DNA of 13,115 nt from Basidiobolus heterosporus B8920 (lineage: Eukaryota > Basidiobolomycota > Basidiobolomycetes > Basidiobolales > Basidiobolaceae). Made by a program: the position numbers and the translations under genes. Every line of letters starts with the position of its first letter. Position 1 is the first letter of the stretch. Positions 1 to 8,615 of the stretch are shown in pieces. The notes below the pieces were generated by a model. That model did no database searches, was not told where the DNA came from, and was given only the letters and a program-made list of their open reading frames with translations. Location of the stretch: assembly GCA_000697455.1 (NCBI GenBank), contig JNET01031322.1, positions 1-13,115 on the forward strand. The letters run 5' to 3'.

Positions 1-570
1 GCCTATAATTTCAATAGACTCTATATTAGTTTTCTACAATAACACGTGCGTTTTCCGGCGTGATTACAAATTAAAATACACCAAGTGGATATCACATGGT
101 TATAGCGATATGCATGGAGGTTAAACATGATGGATGAATGCTAAGTGAGTACTACGAGAATACTAAATGACAATATTAATTACAAACATTCCTCGCCTAG
201 CGATAAATCAATAAAACATCAGCATTTTGTTAAATGATCACTTTTTTGAGAATCAAGATTGGTGTAAACTTCCTAGTCACTCTTGGTATTCGGTAGTCCA
301 CAGAATACGACTTCCTTGTATTTGAACTGATGATGAAAGGTTGTTAGTGAGGTAGTACCTTTGTTAGTACCTTGGGCCCCTCCTTAATAAAGATATTTAT
401 AACTTGACGACACTCTCGTTTAATGTTTCATTGGTATCGTTCTCTCTCAAAAGAGTGGAGCACCCGGTTGGGATCTTCTGACAATGTGTCAGAATTCGGA
501 AGTGCCTTTAGACAGCAACGGATGCCAAACAGTTTGTAACAAAGGGAATGATTACCAAAATAATCATAGT

Positions 571-620
571 CAAGTAGCGTCCATTTGATGATATACAAGT
601 AGTGGCCATTTGATGATAGT
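571..620. repeat. 25-bp tandem duplication, two copies
   Basis: Two adjacent 25-base units, 571-595 and 596-620, both begin CAAGTAG and share the core CCATTTGATGATA. They match at 21 of 25 positions; the differences lie at unit positions 8, 10, 24 and 25. It looks like a local slippage or unequal-exchange duplication that has begun to diverge. I see no associated gene. Confidence 0.85.
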
Positions 621-906
621 AATTTTCATCCGTCAACTTCAATTTTGACGTTTGCTCAAACCCAACTCTCATTGCCTAATCATGGGACCCACAAGTTATA
701 CAGGATTGATGGAAATTGCTCAGAAACTAGCCCAAAGTTAAGTCAGTTGCAATAAAGCTATGTTATGAAACAACCGAGAAGTGAACAATGTGAGATTATG
801 TGAATATTGATTTACAACTTAGGCGTTCTTTTCGTGATTTGTTATTGTGTTCATACTTGGCCTTTGAGCCTATACAATATCCGCAACCCTAATTATTAAA
901 TTCAGT

Positions 907-930
907 CATTGAGCCATTGAGCCATTGAGC
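907..930. repeat. 8-bp tandem repeat (CATTGAGC x3)
   Basis: Three perfect head-to-tail copies of CATTGAGC. This is a simple minisatellite seed in non-coding DNA with no visible function. Confidence 0.9.
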
Positions 931-1359
931 AAGCTATTGAAATGAATCAGCCCTCGAATTTGAATTGCAGTGACCAACATTAATTTATTCCCAGTCAGCA
1001 TCACGATTAAGGGGTGAACCTGACGATCTCGCATGTTTTAATCTGTAATTGAAGTTAGCCCGTCTTCCTGGATTATTTTTACTATCCGGACTATTGATTT
1101 GTCCATAACTGTCGCATTTTAGCAGGATGTTGCCATTCTGCAGCATTTATCCTCCTATTGGCTCGAATTTCTCCTCTTCATTGATATTATCATTATTATT
1201 CTATTTATTTACCACCAAATGCACTTTAATTAGTGAAAACATTAAACAGTGAATGAAAAAAATCTAAATTTGTCTATTGTTGCAAAGATTCTTTGTATCC
1301 TTCAACATCTGATTCGCCGGAAATTCAAACACTCTATGTCCTCTGTGATTCGTCGGTAT

Positions 1360-1393
1360 CACGTGAAGTGACTCATGGTAAATAGTATATAAG
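1360..1393 (+). promoter_or_regulatory. Compact promoter: E-box, AP-1/Gcn4-type site, TATA box
   Basis: Three textbook elements lie in 34 bases: CACGTG at 1360-1365 (bHLH, Cbf1/Pho4/USF type), TGACTCA at 1369-1375 (bZIP, AP-1/Gcn4 type) and TATATAAG at 1386-1393. With usual TATA spacing, transcription would begin around 1415-1425, giving a leader of about 300 nt before the ATG at 1720. Binding by particular factors is inferred from motif identity only. Confidence 0.6.
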
Positions 1394-1500
1394 GTGATCA
1401 TAACTTCCACCTCTTCATCAGCAACTTACCATACCAATTTGCCGACTCTTGTCACCTCTCTCACTCATCCTTTCACTTCTTTCGAACGAATCTAATTAGG

Positions 1501-1549
1501 GTGTATCAATCAAATAGGACTAAAAATTATAAATATATTATAATTGCAG
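1501..1549 (+). other. Possible 5' UTR intron (49 nt)
   Basis: The leader contains a GTGTAT donor-like start at 1501, an ACTAAA branch-like element near 1519, an AT-rich stretch and a TTGCAG acceptor at 1544-1549. The acceptor is good and the donor is weak. Removal would not change the coding region that begins at 1720. This is tentative. Confidence 0.25.
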
Positions 1550-1599
1550 CCATAGGGAATTGAACACCATTCTGTCCATAGCTTGCCATTAAAGAACAC

Positions 1600-1653
1600 A
1601 TGAGATTTTATTTTCCAAAACCTTTACTTTTTGGACATTTTTATCCTGAATAA
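1600..1653 (+). promoter_or_regulatory. Upstream ORF (17 codons) in the leader of the 1720 gene
   Basis: An ATG at 1600-1602 opens a 17-codon reading frame (MRFYFPKPLLFGHFYPE) ending in TAA at 1651-1653. That is 66 bases before the main ATG. If transcription starts near the TATA box at 1386, ribosomes would meet this ORF first, and it could dampen or condition translation of the main protein. The ATG and stop are plain in the sequence; the regulatory role is inference. Confidence 0.4.
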
Positions 1654-1719
1654 GCCAGTTGATATTCAAACAAACTACTGAGGTGCTCAACCACTATTAA
1701 GTTAATCATTTCCCGGCTT

Positions 1720-2424
1720 ATGTACACACGCAGTAACGAGTCGTCTCCGTATAACGCCGTCCCAGATAGTGAACCAGATCTTGGGTTGGACTCCCTTGAT
1801 CACTATCCTCAATCGGATTACTTGGCCCAATCGCCTCCTTACGTCCCACCTTCCCCAGGGCCTCTACCGCCATTATTCTCAATTCCATCACCGTGTTGCT
1901 ATGACGATATCTCTGCCGAATATTCTCCGCCCTACGTTCCGGATCCTATATATCCAATGGAGTCGTACCATCCAACAACACCTTGGTCTAATCCGTCTAT
2001 AGATTGTGTTGGTGATGTTCCCAAATCACCATTTAGTCCTTATGGTTATCATGAGATTGAGCCGATCTATGTGAAAGAATGTTTGTTCTTTTTTGACGAG
2101 GAGGGTGATGTTTACGACGGTTGGTCAATTGATTCTACTCATTGTACATATGAATATTCGGAATCGTTGTACAACAAGCTAGTAGATCAATGTGAAGAAC
2201 CTCGCAAACGCCTTAAGGTAGCGGCCGAGCATACGCCATCCTCCAATGATATCAAACTGAAATCACAGTCCGGAACTGTTGGACAAGATATCTTGGCGAA
2301 GAGGAATCCAGTTGGTCATCAGTTACTTCGGAAGGCTGAACGAAACTTTATCAAAGACAATAGTCTATTTGATGCGCATTCGCCTTCTGAGTACTTTAAA
2401 CATAAGAAAACTACCATTCGCTAG
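1720..2424 (+). CDS. Unrecognised proline/tyrosine/serine-rich protein, 234 aa
   Basis: I do not recognise this protein. The N-terminal ~115 residues are low in complexity and rich in Pro, Tyr and Ser, with two related motifs (SPPYVPPSPGP near residue 38 and SPPYVPDP near residue 69). They look disordered and somewhat acidic. A Cys/Phe-rich acidic patch (KECLFFFDEEGDVYDGW) follows at about residues 119-135. A strongly basic PRKRLKV near residue 161 resembles a classical monopartite nuclear localisation signal. The C-terminus is basic (YFKHKKTTIR). There is no signal peptide, membrane segment, zinc finger or bZIP leucine zipper. The gene stands alone behind a TATA promoter with E-box and AP-1-like sites, has a 17-codon upstream ORF, and ends 72 bases before an AATAAA. 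A nuclear regulatory protein with an N-terminal activation-like region is a reasonable guess, but no family supports it. Promoter, ORF length and polyadenylation signal together make it likely real. Confidence 0.7.
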   Translation: MYTRSNESSPYNAVPDSEPDLGLDSLDHYPQSDYLAQSPPYVPPSPGPLPPLFSIPSPCCYDDISAEYSPPYVPDPIYPMESYHPTTPWSNPSIDCVGDVPKSPFSPYGYHEIEPIYVKECLFFFDEEGDVYDGWSIDSTHCTYEYSESLYNKLVDQCEEPRKRLKVAAEHTPSSNDIKLKSQSGTVGQDILAKRNPVGHQLLRKAERNFIKDNSLFDAHSPSEYFKHKKTTIR

Positions 2425-2496
2425 AGCCACTGATTAGACATTCAAACTTGTAATATTTTTCAAGCTGTTGTAAATACAATTGATGTATAAATCTTG

Positions 2497-2502
2497 AATA
2501 AA
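2497..2502 (+). terminator. Polyadenylation signal AATAAA for the 1720 gene
   Basis: A canonical AATAAA lies 72 bases after the TAG stop, in AT-rich DNA with TGTA/TAAATA elements typical of fungal 3' ends. Confidence 0.6.
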
Positions 2503-3335
2503 TACAAATATAATTTTACCTCTATGCAGTCTTCTAGTAATGACGGTAATGGCCGAGTATTAAGGAGAAGATAATGTGACCTGGGCAAATACCATCAGTG
2601 GCAAGCAGAAGTAGAGTAATCGAGGAGACATCATCCCAGATGAGAGGTAACAAAATCAGATCTAGCCGTAATTTGAAAGGAAACGGACATTTGGTGAGGG
2701 TGAAAGTAAAGGTAAAGGTGAAACTGTGTAAATTCATCTAGTCACTCTTTAAATGCATGAAATCAACACATTAACTTGCACTACATTAAGATCAGGTTTG
2801 AACCATACGAATGAATGAGGTCAACATAACTCAAGGCATATTCACCAATGTTTCAGGAATTTCGCTTAGAGAATGATATAGAATCTAATGTATATAAATC
2901 GCTTAATGCTTTGCAATAGATTTGAAGCGACATGACCTCTCATGCTAGTGCTTAGATTACATAGCTCATCGTTCATGAATGATGTCGGGATGGTTGATCT
3001 TGGTTGAGGCGGGAGTACTACATCGATTTGGTAATTAATGATGATTCTGACCATTATCATTGGTAGATATTCGTTGAAATTTTGGGGTGTATATCGGTCA
3101 CTTGATATAAGGCAGAAGTCTAGTGAAAGTCATGTTGGAACGACGTCATTGGATACTGCTAAGAGATTGGCTCAAAGCAGCTCAGTAGTGGCTTCACTCA
3201 AAACATAAACAAACCTAAATATATTTGGCCTCTTCATTGGTTACCTTGTAAAGCTCGGCTGAAGTTTTTCGATGTTTGTTGTGTTTGGAGTTATGTTGTG
3301 GCGGACCTCCACTACAATTATATTAAAGGGTAATA

Positions 3336-3368
3336 GGACCGTAGTAAGGGACCGTAGTAAGGGACCGT
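3336..3368. repeat. 13-bp tandem repeat (GGACCGTAGTAAG, about 2.5 copies)
   Basis: Two perfect copies of GGACCGTAGTAAG at 3336-3348 and 3349-3361 are followed by a partial third copy (GGACCGT). It is a perfect, hence probably recent, slippage repeat in non-coding DNA. Confidence 0.9.
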
Positions 3369-3989
3369 TTATTATTGTTGGTTAATCTGGTAATTCATGC
3401 GTCTCACCCCATTCTCACTACTATTAAAAGGAGATCAAATGTAGTCACTGTTTCAAATAGGCAATGCAGTCAAGTGACTCGCGTGACATGTATCTTAACT
3501 TCCTTGAAGCTCTTTTGACTGCTTCGCTGAAACCCCTTCCATCTTCGGCCCAGTCAGTTAGTTGAGTTGAGCCGTCTGTAGCCTAGAAGGGTTACCATAT
3601 TGCTTTAGGCAGTTTATTATCTTGACTGGTACATTGCATGTACGCTTTAAGCCCTATATGAATATCGATGTTTGAAATTGTTGAGTGTGCTAATAGGGCG
3701 TTGAGCTAACATTCGAATACAAGAAAACATGTGTGGTCAATGATACTAGATAATACACCTTGCTCATTCTACCCAACTGTTGACATAACATCTATGCATG
3801 CTTTTCTCTACTATATTTATCAAATATTGAGGACCAGGTGATAATGTGTAAGTCTATATTTCAAAATAAACTGATGTGAAATAATAATCGATTAATGCAC
3901 CAATAATCCAGTCGATTTAGTATATATCGAATGATCTATGCCTATCATGAACCAGCCAAGCCAGTAAATCTATCCTCTGGCGACGAGTA

Positions 3990-4005
3990 GTATAAATATT
4001 TATAC
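3990..4005. other. Perfect 16-bp AT palindrome 41 bp beyond the RPP21 stop
   Basis: GTATAAATATTTATAC reads identically on both strands. It sits about 40 bases downstream of the minus-strand RPP21 stop, where no AATAAA is seen. It could form part of an AT-rich 3'-end processing efficiency element of the TATATA type, or be chance in AT-rich DNA. Confidence 0.4.
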
Positions 4006-4045
4006 ATATACATTTGTGACATTCCCATTGTATGCTAGGGAAACT

Positions 4046-4600
4046 CTATGGGTTAATAAAGGTGTCCTCCAAGACATTTTCAGGCTTCTCGGTAAACAAT
4101 TTATGTTCGGGTTTGGCTAGATATCTGCGTCGATATTGACACTTTCGACAGCGAACCAAGACCGAAGTTTCTGGATTATCTAGATAAAAATTAAGATCAG
4201 TCTTTGGACCCGACATAAGTAGCAAGAATAAGATTACTTTGGATGGTTGTACTCGAAGTAACGCTAGGTATTAACGGAATTTCGCAGTGTCGACATATAG
4301 ATCTTTTGACATTCGGATCCCTAGTACACATTGAATAAGAGTGCATCGATTAGTCAACAGCTGTAGAAAGAGAACATGAGAATAATCTTACATCCGTAAT
4401 ACAACGCGCTTTCCTATTTCTTTCATATGTGAAGCATAGAAACGACCCAAGTTTCCAAGATCAGGATTTATTTCTGAATTAGCAGTAACGGCAGTCATCA
4501 TCAATGAGGCCTGGTACAGGAAATTCATACGTTGATAAATCTCGCGATGTTGAATCTGTGAGTTGACATTCTTCTCTTTCTTTTCCTTTCTTTTAGCCAT
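4046..4600 (-). CDS. RPP21: RNase P/MRP subunit Rpp21/Rpr2, 141 aa, three exons
   Basis: This is a protein subunit of nuclear RNase P (tRNA 5'-leader removal) and probably RNase MRP, related to human RPP21, yeast Rpr2 and archaeal Rnp4. Exons on the minus strand are 4600-4392, 4320-4238 and 4179-4046, with introns of 71 nt (4391-4321) and 58 nt (4237-4180). Both introns are GT-TAG and restore frame in split codons (AT|G and A|AT). The N-terminal helices carry the family signature: NFLYQAS at residues 26-32, GRFYASHMKEIGKRVVLR at 52-69, then MDPNVKRSIC. The zinc ribbon has the expected four cysteines, C79xxC82 and C108xxC111, followed by a basic QYRRRYL. Length fits (human about 154). A Lys/Arg-rich start (MAKRKEKKEK) suits nucleolar targeting. 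It is transcribed divergently from the SMARCC gene. Splice sites are predicted by frame and homology. Confidence 0.93.
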
Positions 4601-4916
4601 TTAGGTGTTGACTTGAGCGCTTAGTCAATGTTTACTTGCTAGTAATTTTACCAACATCGTTAGGGAATTTTTGTACGCGCATGGATGGATTTTTTCTTTT
4701 TGCTCATTAAATCAGTTAATCATCTGAAGTGCAAATGGTGATTGGCTTAATTAGAAATTCTATGTAATCCTTTATTCACCCCCAAATATCTTGGTTTAAA
4801 TCACACTATGAAAAGAATAACAAAAAATCGGTGTTTTGAGAGTGGGATGAATTTGAACGCGTGTTTTAGCAATCCTCTTCGTTTCCTTTGAACACACCTC
4901 TATAGACTCACTTAAT
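4601..4916. promoter_or_regulatory. Divergent promoter region between RPP21 and SMARCC
   Basis: The start codons of two outward-facing genes lie 316 bases apart, so both promoters must share this interval. I see T-rich and A-rich tracts (near 4690 and 4810-4830) of the kind that exclude nucleosomes in fungi, but no clear TATA box on either strand. That fits TATA-less housekeeping expression. Co-regulation is inference. Confidence 0.5.
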
Positions 4917-7900
4917 ATGACTCAAAGTCCAAAGAATGGCGACGTAGATCTTGGTTTCTACGAAAGGCCTTCCACCATCGCATACTTTGAGTCAGCTCAA
5001 CCTACTCTATTACAGGAGCTACGTGAGACTCATCCAAACTTGGAGATTGAGTTTACGCCTAAAGACTTATCCCACTTGACTGGACAAATCCAAAAACTCC
5101 AAACCGATTTACTTGGTAAACATAGTGAACGTACCGAACTACACTGTCCAAAAATTCCTGCCCGCTTTTTTCACCCAACACAACCCTTACAAGTTGACTC
5201 TGGTCTATATCACATTCTTAAAGGTGCTTATCAATTTCGGTTCGCCAACAACTGGACTGAATGGGGCTTCGAGCGATCTGAGAAACGGGATACTTTATTG
5301 GGCTTGATCCTCTATGTTCGAGACTTCCTTGTTCGGTCGAATATCTTGCATACCCCACGAATTTACTTGGCCGATTCCGTTGAGCCTCAACTCAAAGAAG
5401 AATTGTCTTCATTGGTTACAATAATGAAAGGTTAGTTGAAAAAGAAGAATTGATATTCCCGTTTATTGATGATTTTTGTTACGGGTGGTTCCACTACTAT
5501 AGTAAATACCTTTTATTATTTGTCATTAACATGTTCCCTTTCTCTAGGAGAGATTGTGGAGGACATGACCAAAGCTACGCATACCGTTGATCCAACTGTA
5601 ACTATTAATAAGACACTAGCCAAGGAGGAAAGTTTTCGTATCCTTGGTAGAGAAGATGGGAAGGTATTGGTTCATCGGGTCTATACTCCGGAATCCTACG
5701 ATAGCTGGGAATTGGATGCAAACGAATTTATCAATGTATCTATCACGGAACCCAAATCCCCCGAGCAATGGATCGTAGCCATAGACTGGCTTCGTGATAG
5801 CGCCGAGTACAATGAGTGGATGTGTGAAATGGATTACGAGAATAAAGTGCAAAACTTCCCCGACTCTGTCATGGATGAAGTTAGCAACAAAAGAAACCTA
5901 TCAGATGCATTTGAATCGGAAGATTCGGAAGCCAATGAGGAAAAGCGAGCCAAGCCGGAGAAAATTGTCACAGAAGTCGTGGAAGAAGCCTCACAGGCTC
6001 CAAGCATAGAGAACCCCCCGGTCGTCACGGATGATGGCAATCTGGAGTCAACCCCACAGGCTGATCCACCTAAGGAGACCCCTCAAATAGCCGAAAATAC
6101 CATCCAGGATCCCCAGCCTACTCCAATGGATACAGATGCTACTCCAGAAGCTAACGATAAAAACGTCGAGACTGGCTCTCAAGAGCAACCTGAGCCAACT
6201 ACAGAAAGAACCGAGACTGTAGAGAGAACTGAAGAGGAGATGGTCAATGTCGAAGATGAAGCGAAGAAGTATCTTTCAGAGCAAACACAGGAGGTGATTA
6301 TTCCCAGTTATGCTGCATGGTTTAATATGGCCAAAATCCATGAAGTGGAGAGAAAAGGACTTCCAGAGTTCTTCAATAACAAAAACAAATCCAAGACACC
6401 ATCAGTATACAAAGAATATCGAGACTTCATGATTAATACATATAGACTGAATCCTTCGGAATACCTTACAGTTACCGCGTGTAGAAGAAATCTTGCTGGT
6501 GATGTTTGTGCTATTATTCGGGTTCATAGTTTCCTTGAACAATGGGGCCTCATTAATTATCAGGCAAGTGGCGTGTCGTATTCTATCACTTTGTTTGTAG
6601 TTTGCTAATGGCGTGAACATTCTAGGTTGACCCTGAGACTCGCCCATCAACAGTCGGTCCTCCGTTTACTGGTCACTTTAGAGTGACTGCTGACACACCC
6701 AGAGGTCTCCAGCCTTTCCAGCCTTCAGCTTCCCAATACCAATCAAACGTTGGTCCTCAGTCAATGCAGTCTGGAGGGATCACCAGAATTCCCGACCATG
6801 GCCAACGACCAGACTTGAGTCTCGATTTGCGTAAGACCATATACGGTCGTGATGGATCACAAGTTTCTAAGGACGAAGCAGGGAAATCGGTTAGAGAACT
6901 TGGTTTAGTTTCTGCGGAGGATCAGCCCAAGCATCATTGCTTTACTTGCGGGGTCATGTGTAACGATGTTCGTTATCACAGTGTCAAGACGAAGAATTTT
7001 GATCTTTGCTCGAATTGCTACCTTGAGGGTAGATTCCCATCCACCATGCTCAGTAGTGACTTTCTCAAGATGGAGAATTTCGAGTTCAAACACAGCCAAG
7101 ATGATGATTGGACTAGCCAAGAGACTTTATTATTATTGGAGGGGTTGGAGATGTACAATGAAGACTGGGAAAAGATCTCTGAACATGTGGGAACTCGCTC
7201 GAGAGAGCAATGTATTTTGCATTTTCTGAAGCTTCCCATTGAAGAGCCCTATCTTGAAAATGAGAAAAGCCCTTATGGTCCAATCAACTCTCAGCGTTTG
7301 CCCTTTAGCCAAGCTGACAATCCAGTCATGTCAGTAGTGGCTTTCCTTGCTTCCGTTGTAGATCCTAAAGTTGCCGAGGCTGCCGCAAAGTCGGCTATAG
7401 AGGAGCTTCAGACTCTTGAAAAGAAGGAAAAAGCCAAATCGGAAGTAAATGAAGAGACCAATGGTGGTGAGGAAACACAACCAGTGAAGCCTGAAGATTC
7501 TGTGACCGAGGAGGGTGCTACTCTCGATTCTTCCAAGACGAACTTAGAGAAAGCTGCCTCCGTAGCTCTTGGTGCTGCTGCTGCTAAAGCTCATGCATTA
7601 GGAACCAATGAAGAGAGAGAAATCCAACGTTTAGTGAATTCCATCATTGAGGCGCAAGCCAGAAAGATGGAAATCAAGATGCAATATTTCGAGGAGATCG
7701 AAGGAATCTTAGAATATGAAAAACGTGAACTCGAGAAGCAGAGACGACAACTCTATCAAGATCAATTGAATTTACGAAAGTCCATTTTCACGGCCTCTTC
7801 GAATTCTATCGAACAGAATCCTGTTCAAGTCCCGGTTCCTGTTCTTGGCCAAATGCCTATGCAGGATTTAAATGCAGCTCCGATGGTACAGTCGCAGAAC

Positions 7901-8056
7901 TTGCCTCAATTCCAACAGCAATTCCCTCAGATGCAACTCCCTCAGCACCAGTTCTATCAACAACCGTACCTCAATCAGCAACCAGGACAAGGGAGCATCG
8001 ATCAAGGTTACATGGGAATGGGGAATCCTAGCTACGGCAACCTCAACGGAATGTAA
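4917..8056 (+). CDS. SWI/SNF core subunit, SMARCC/Swi3/Rsc8 family, 986 aa, three exons
   Basis: This is a scaffold subunit of SWI/SNF-class chromatin remodellers. Exons are 4917-5430, 5548-6563 and 6626-8056. Intron 1 is GT-AG (117 nt, TTAAC branch element); intron 2 starts with GC. Domains in order follow. Residues ~8-250 form the animal-type SMARCC N-terminal module: [16 protein letters not shown], a stretch near 150-175 like the human LTRPNIYLIPD region, and a chromo-like part with [18 protein letters not shown] and [18 protein letters not shown]. Residues ~280-418 are an acidic, Pro/Glu-rich disordered linker. The SWIRM domain at ~420-520 reads [12 protein letters not shown] to [21 protein letters not shown] zinc finger starts with C615xxC. 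The SANT domain at ~669-717 begins [25 protein letters not shown]-associated helix lies near 741-775 ([17 protein letters not shown]), a long coiled coil for dimerisation at ~838-900, and a Gln/Pro/Met-rich tail to the end. The order matches human SMARCC1/2. An ATG inside intron 1 (5466) also opens a frame into exon 2 but would lose the N-terminal module. Confidence 0.95.
6564..6625 (+). other. Non-canonical GC-AG intron within the SWIRM coding region
   Basis: Conserved SWIRM sequence runs [11 protein letters not shown] up to 6563 and resumes as VDPETRP at 6626. The 62 bases between begin GCAAGT after an exonic CAG and end CATTCTAG, with a GCTAAT branch-like element. CAG|GCAAGT is the strong consensus of the minor GC-AG class of U2 introns. 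The nearest GT, four bases later, would break the frame, so the GC donor is required to join the domain. Retention would stop translation 15 codons into the intron, inside the SWIRM region. Confidence 0.88.
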
Positions 8057-8357
8057 ACAACGCATCACCACAGTTTTGATCTATTCCGCCTAGCCTAGCC
8101 CCCACCAAGCCTTACCAAGCCCTAAGCCCCAAGCCCCAATCCTCACCAATCTTCACCAACCCTTCCACCTCACTAGCACCATAATTTTGCTTGTTTACTT
8201 CTCATGTAGTATATGGCTATCTGCTGGCTGTGTGTTGGCTGTGTGCTGACAATCTACGCAATGTGTATTTTCAGGTCTTTTCCTTTCAGGTTCCACTTTT
8301 CTTTTATATAGTTACATAATTAAACCAATTTTCAAACCCTAACGATGATTTACTACG
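8057..8357 (+). other. SMARCC 3' UTR with C-rich and short tandem repeats
   Basis: Between the TAA at 8054-8056 and the BAP31 promoter there is no ORF of note. 8088-8180 is strongly C-rich, with irregular repeats of CCAAGCC, CCTAGCC and CACCAA. 8225-8246 holds two copies of an 11-bp TGGCTGTGTG unit. ATTAAA at 8319-8324 is the likeliest polyadenylation signal. The C-rich tract could bind poly(C)-binding (KH-domain) proteins in the mRNA, which is inference. Confidence 0.5.
8319..8324 (+). terminator. Probable polyadenylation signal ATTAAA for SMARCC
   Basis: ATTAAA, the commonest AATAAA variant, lies about 260 bases beyond the SMARCC stop and before the next promoter. No AATAAA is seen in this interval on the plus strand. 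Confidence 0.35.
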
Positions 8358-8555
8358 ACGTCATTGCTTCCAGCTAAGCAAGTGCATTTTAGTTGGTGAG
8401 ATATGAAGAATTGACGTGATTGTAGTCAGCGTAGCCTAAAGAGGAATGGTTGATCTATGTTGTACGTCAGTTAATCTATCTATCTATAATTTATGTCTAC
8501 GTCACTCAGCATACGCTTTATCTGCTTCATTCGCTTCATTCGCTTCTTATATAAA
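8358..8555 (+). promoter_or_regulatory. BAP31 promoter: four ACGTCA/TGACGT sites and a TATA box
   Basis: bZIP core sites occur at 8358-8363 (ACGTCA), 8412-8418 (TGACGTG), 8464-8469 (ACGTCA) and 8499-8504 (ACGTCA). A TATA box, TTATATAAA, sits at 8547-8555, 61 bases before the BAP31 ATG. TGACGTG matches the core of the unfolded-protein-response element bound by XBP1/ATF6-type factors in animals, and ACGTCA is the CRE half-site. The motifs are in the sequence; control by ATF/CREB or Hac1-like factors is inferred, and is plausible for an ER membrane protein gene. Confidence 0.55.
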
Positions 8556-8615
8556 CCAAGCCTGAATCTCAGAGAATACTCAGCAAGCAGTGTTCTTATT
8601 TTATCAATACATCAA

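Larger units (their letters stand above)
1..1359. other. Gene-poor upstream intergenic region
   Basis: I find no long open reading frame, no convincing exon pair and no tRNA or other RNA gene here on either strand. The DNA is AT-rich and stops are frequent in all frames. What can be seen is small-scale: a 25-bp tandem duplication at 571-620 and an 8-bp tandem triplet at 907-930. There is also an isolated CACGTG near position 42. The right end leads into the promoter at 1360. An untranslated exon or non-coding transcript cannot be excluded from sequence alone. Confidence 0.6.
2503..4045. other. Gene-poor intergenic region with small repeats
   Basis: Short open frames on the minus strand (2534-2737 and 2866-3060) have no recognisable family, no splice partners and low-complexity translations, so I do not call them genes. 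The stretch holds a purine-rich GGTGAA/GGTAAA run near 2690-2730, a 13-bp tandem repeat at 3336-3368 and a 16-bp palindrome at 3990-4005. The extreme right end serves as 3' flank for the RPP21 gene. I find no tRNA with both internal promoter boxes. Confidence 0.55.

Noticed and set aside
320-480. TGATGATGA and CTGA strings resembling C/D snoRNA boxes
   Set aside because: Spacing of about 150 bases, no terminal stem and no second box pair; such strings are common in AT-rich DNA.
1540-1580. Minus-strand GTGTTCAATTCCC resembling a tRNA B box
   Set aside because: The T-stem pairs poorly, and no A box, anticodon arm or acceptor stem could be fitted.
2534-2737. Minus-strand open frame of 67 codons
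   Set aside because: The translation begins with a TFTFTFTL run from simple GGTGAA/GGTAAA sequence, matches no family and has no promoter or splice partners.
2785-2810. Minus-strand GGTTCAAACC resembling a tRNA T-loop
   Set aside because: Flanking bases do not form the T stem or a cloverleaf.
2866-3060. Minus-strand open frame of 64 codons
   Set aside because: No recognisable motif and no supporting signals; it is within chance length for AT-rich DNA.
5466-5547. Start codon within SMARCC intron 1 opening a frame into exon 2
   Set aside because: Exon 1 encodes the conserved N-terminal module and joins exon 2 in frame through a proper GTTAGT...TAG intron, so the intronic ATG is not the main start.
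8493-8615. Upstream 41-codon extension of the BAP31 frame
   Set aside because: It lies across the TATA box and encodes a repetitive FIRFIRF peptide. Family N-termini start at MALYY (8616).
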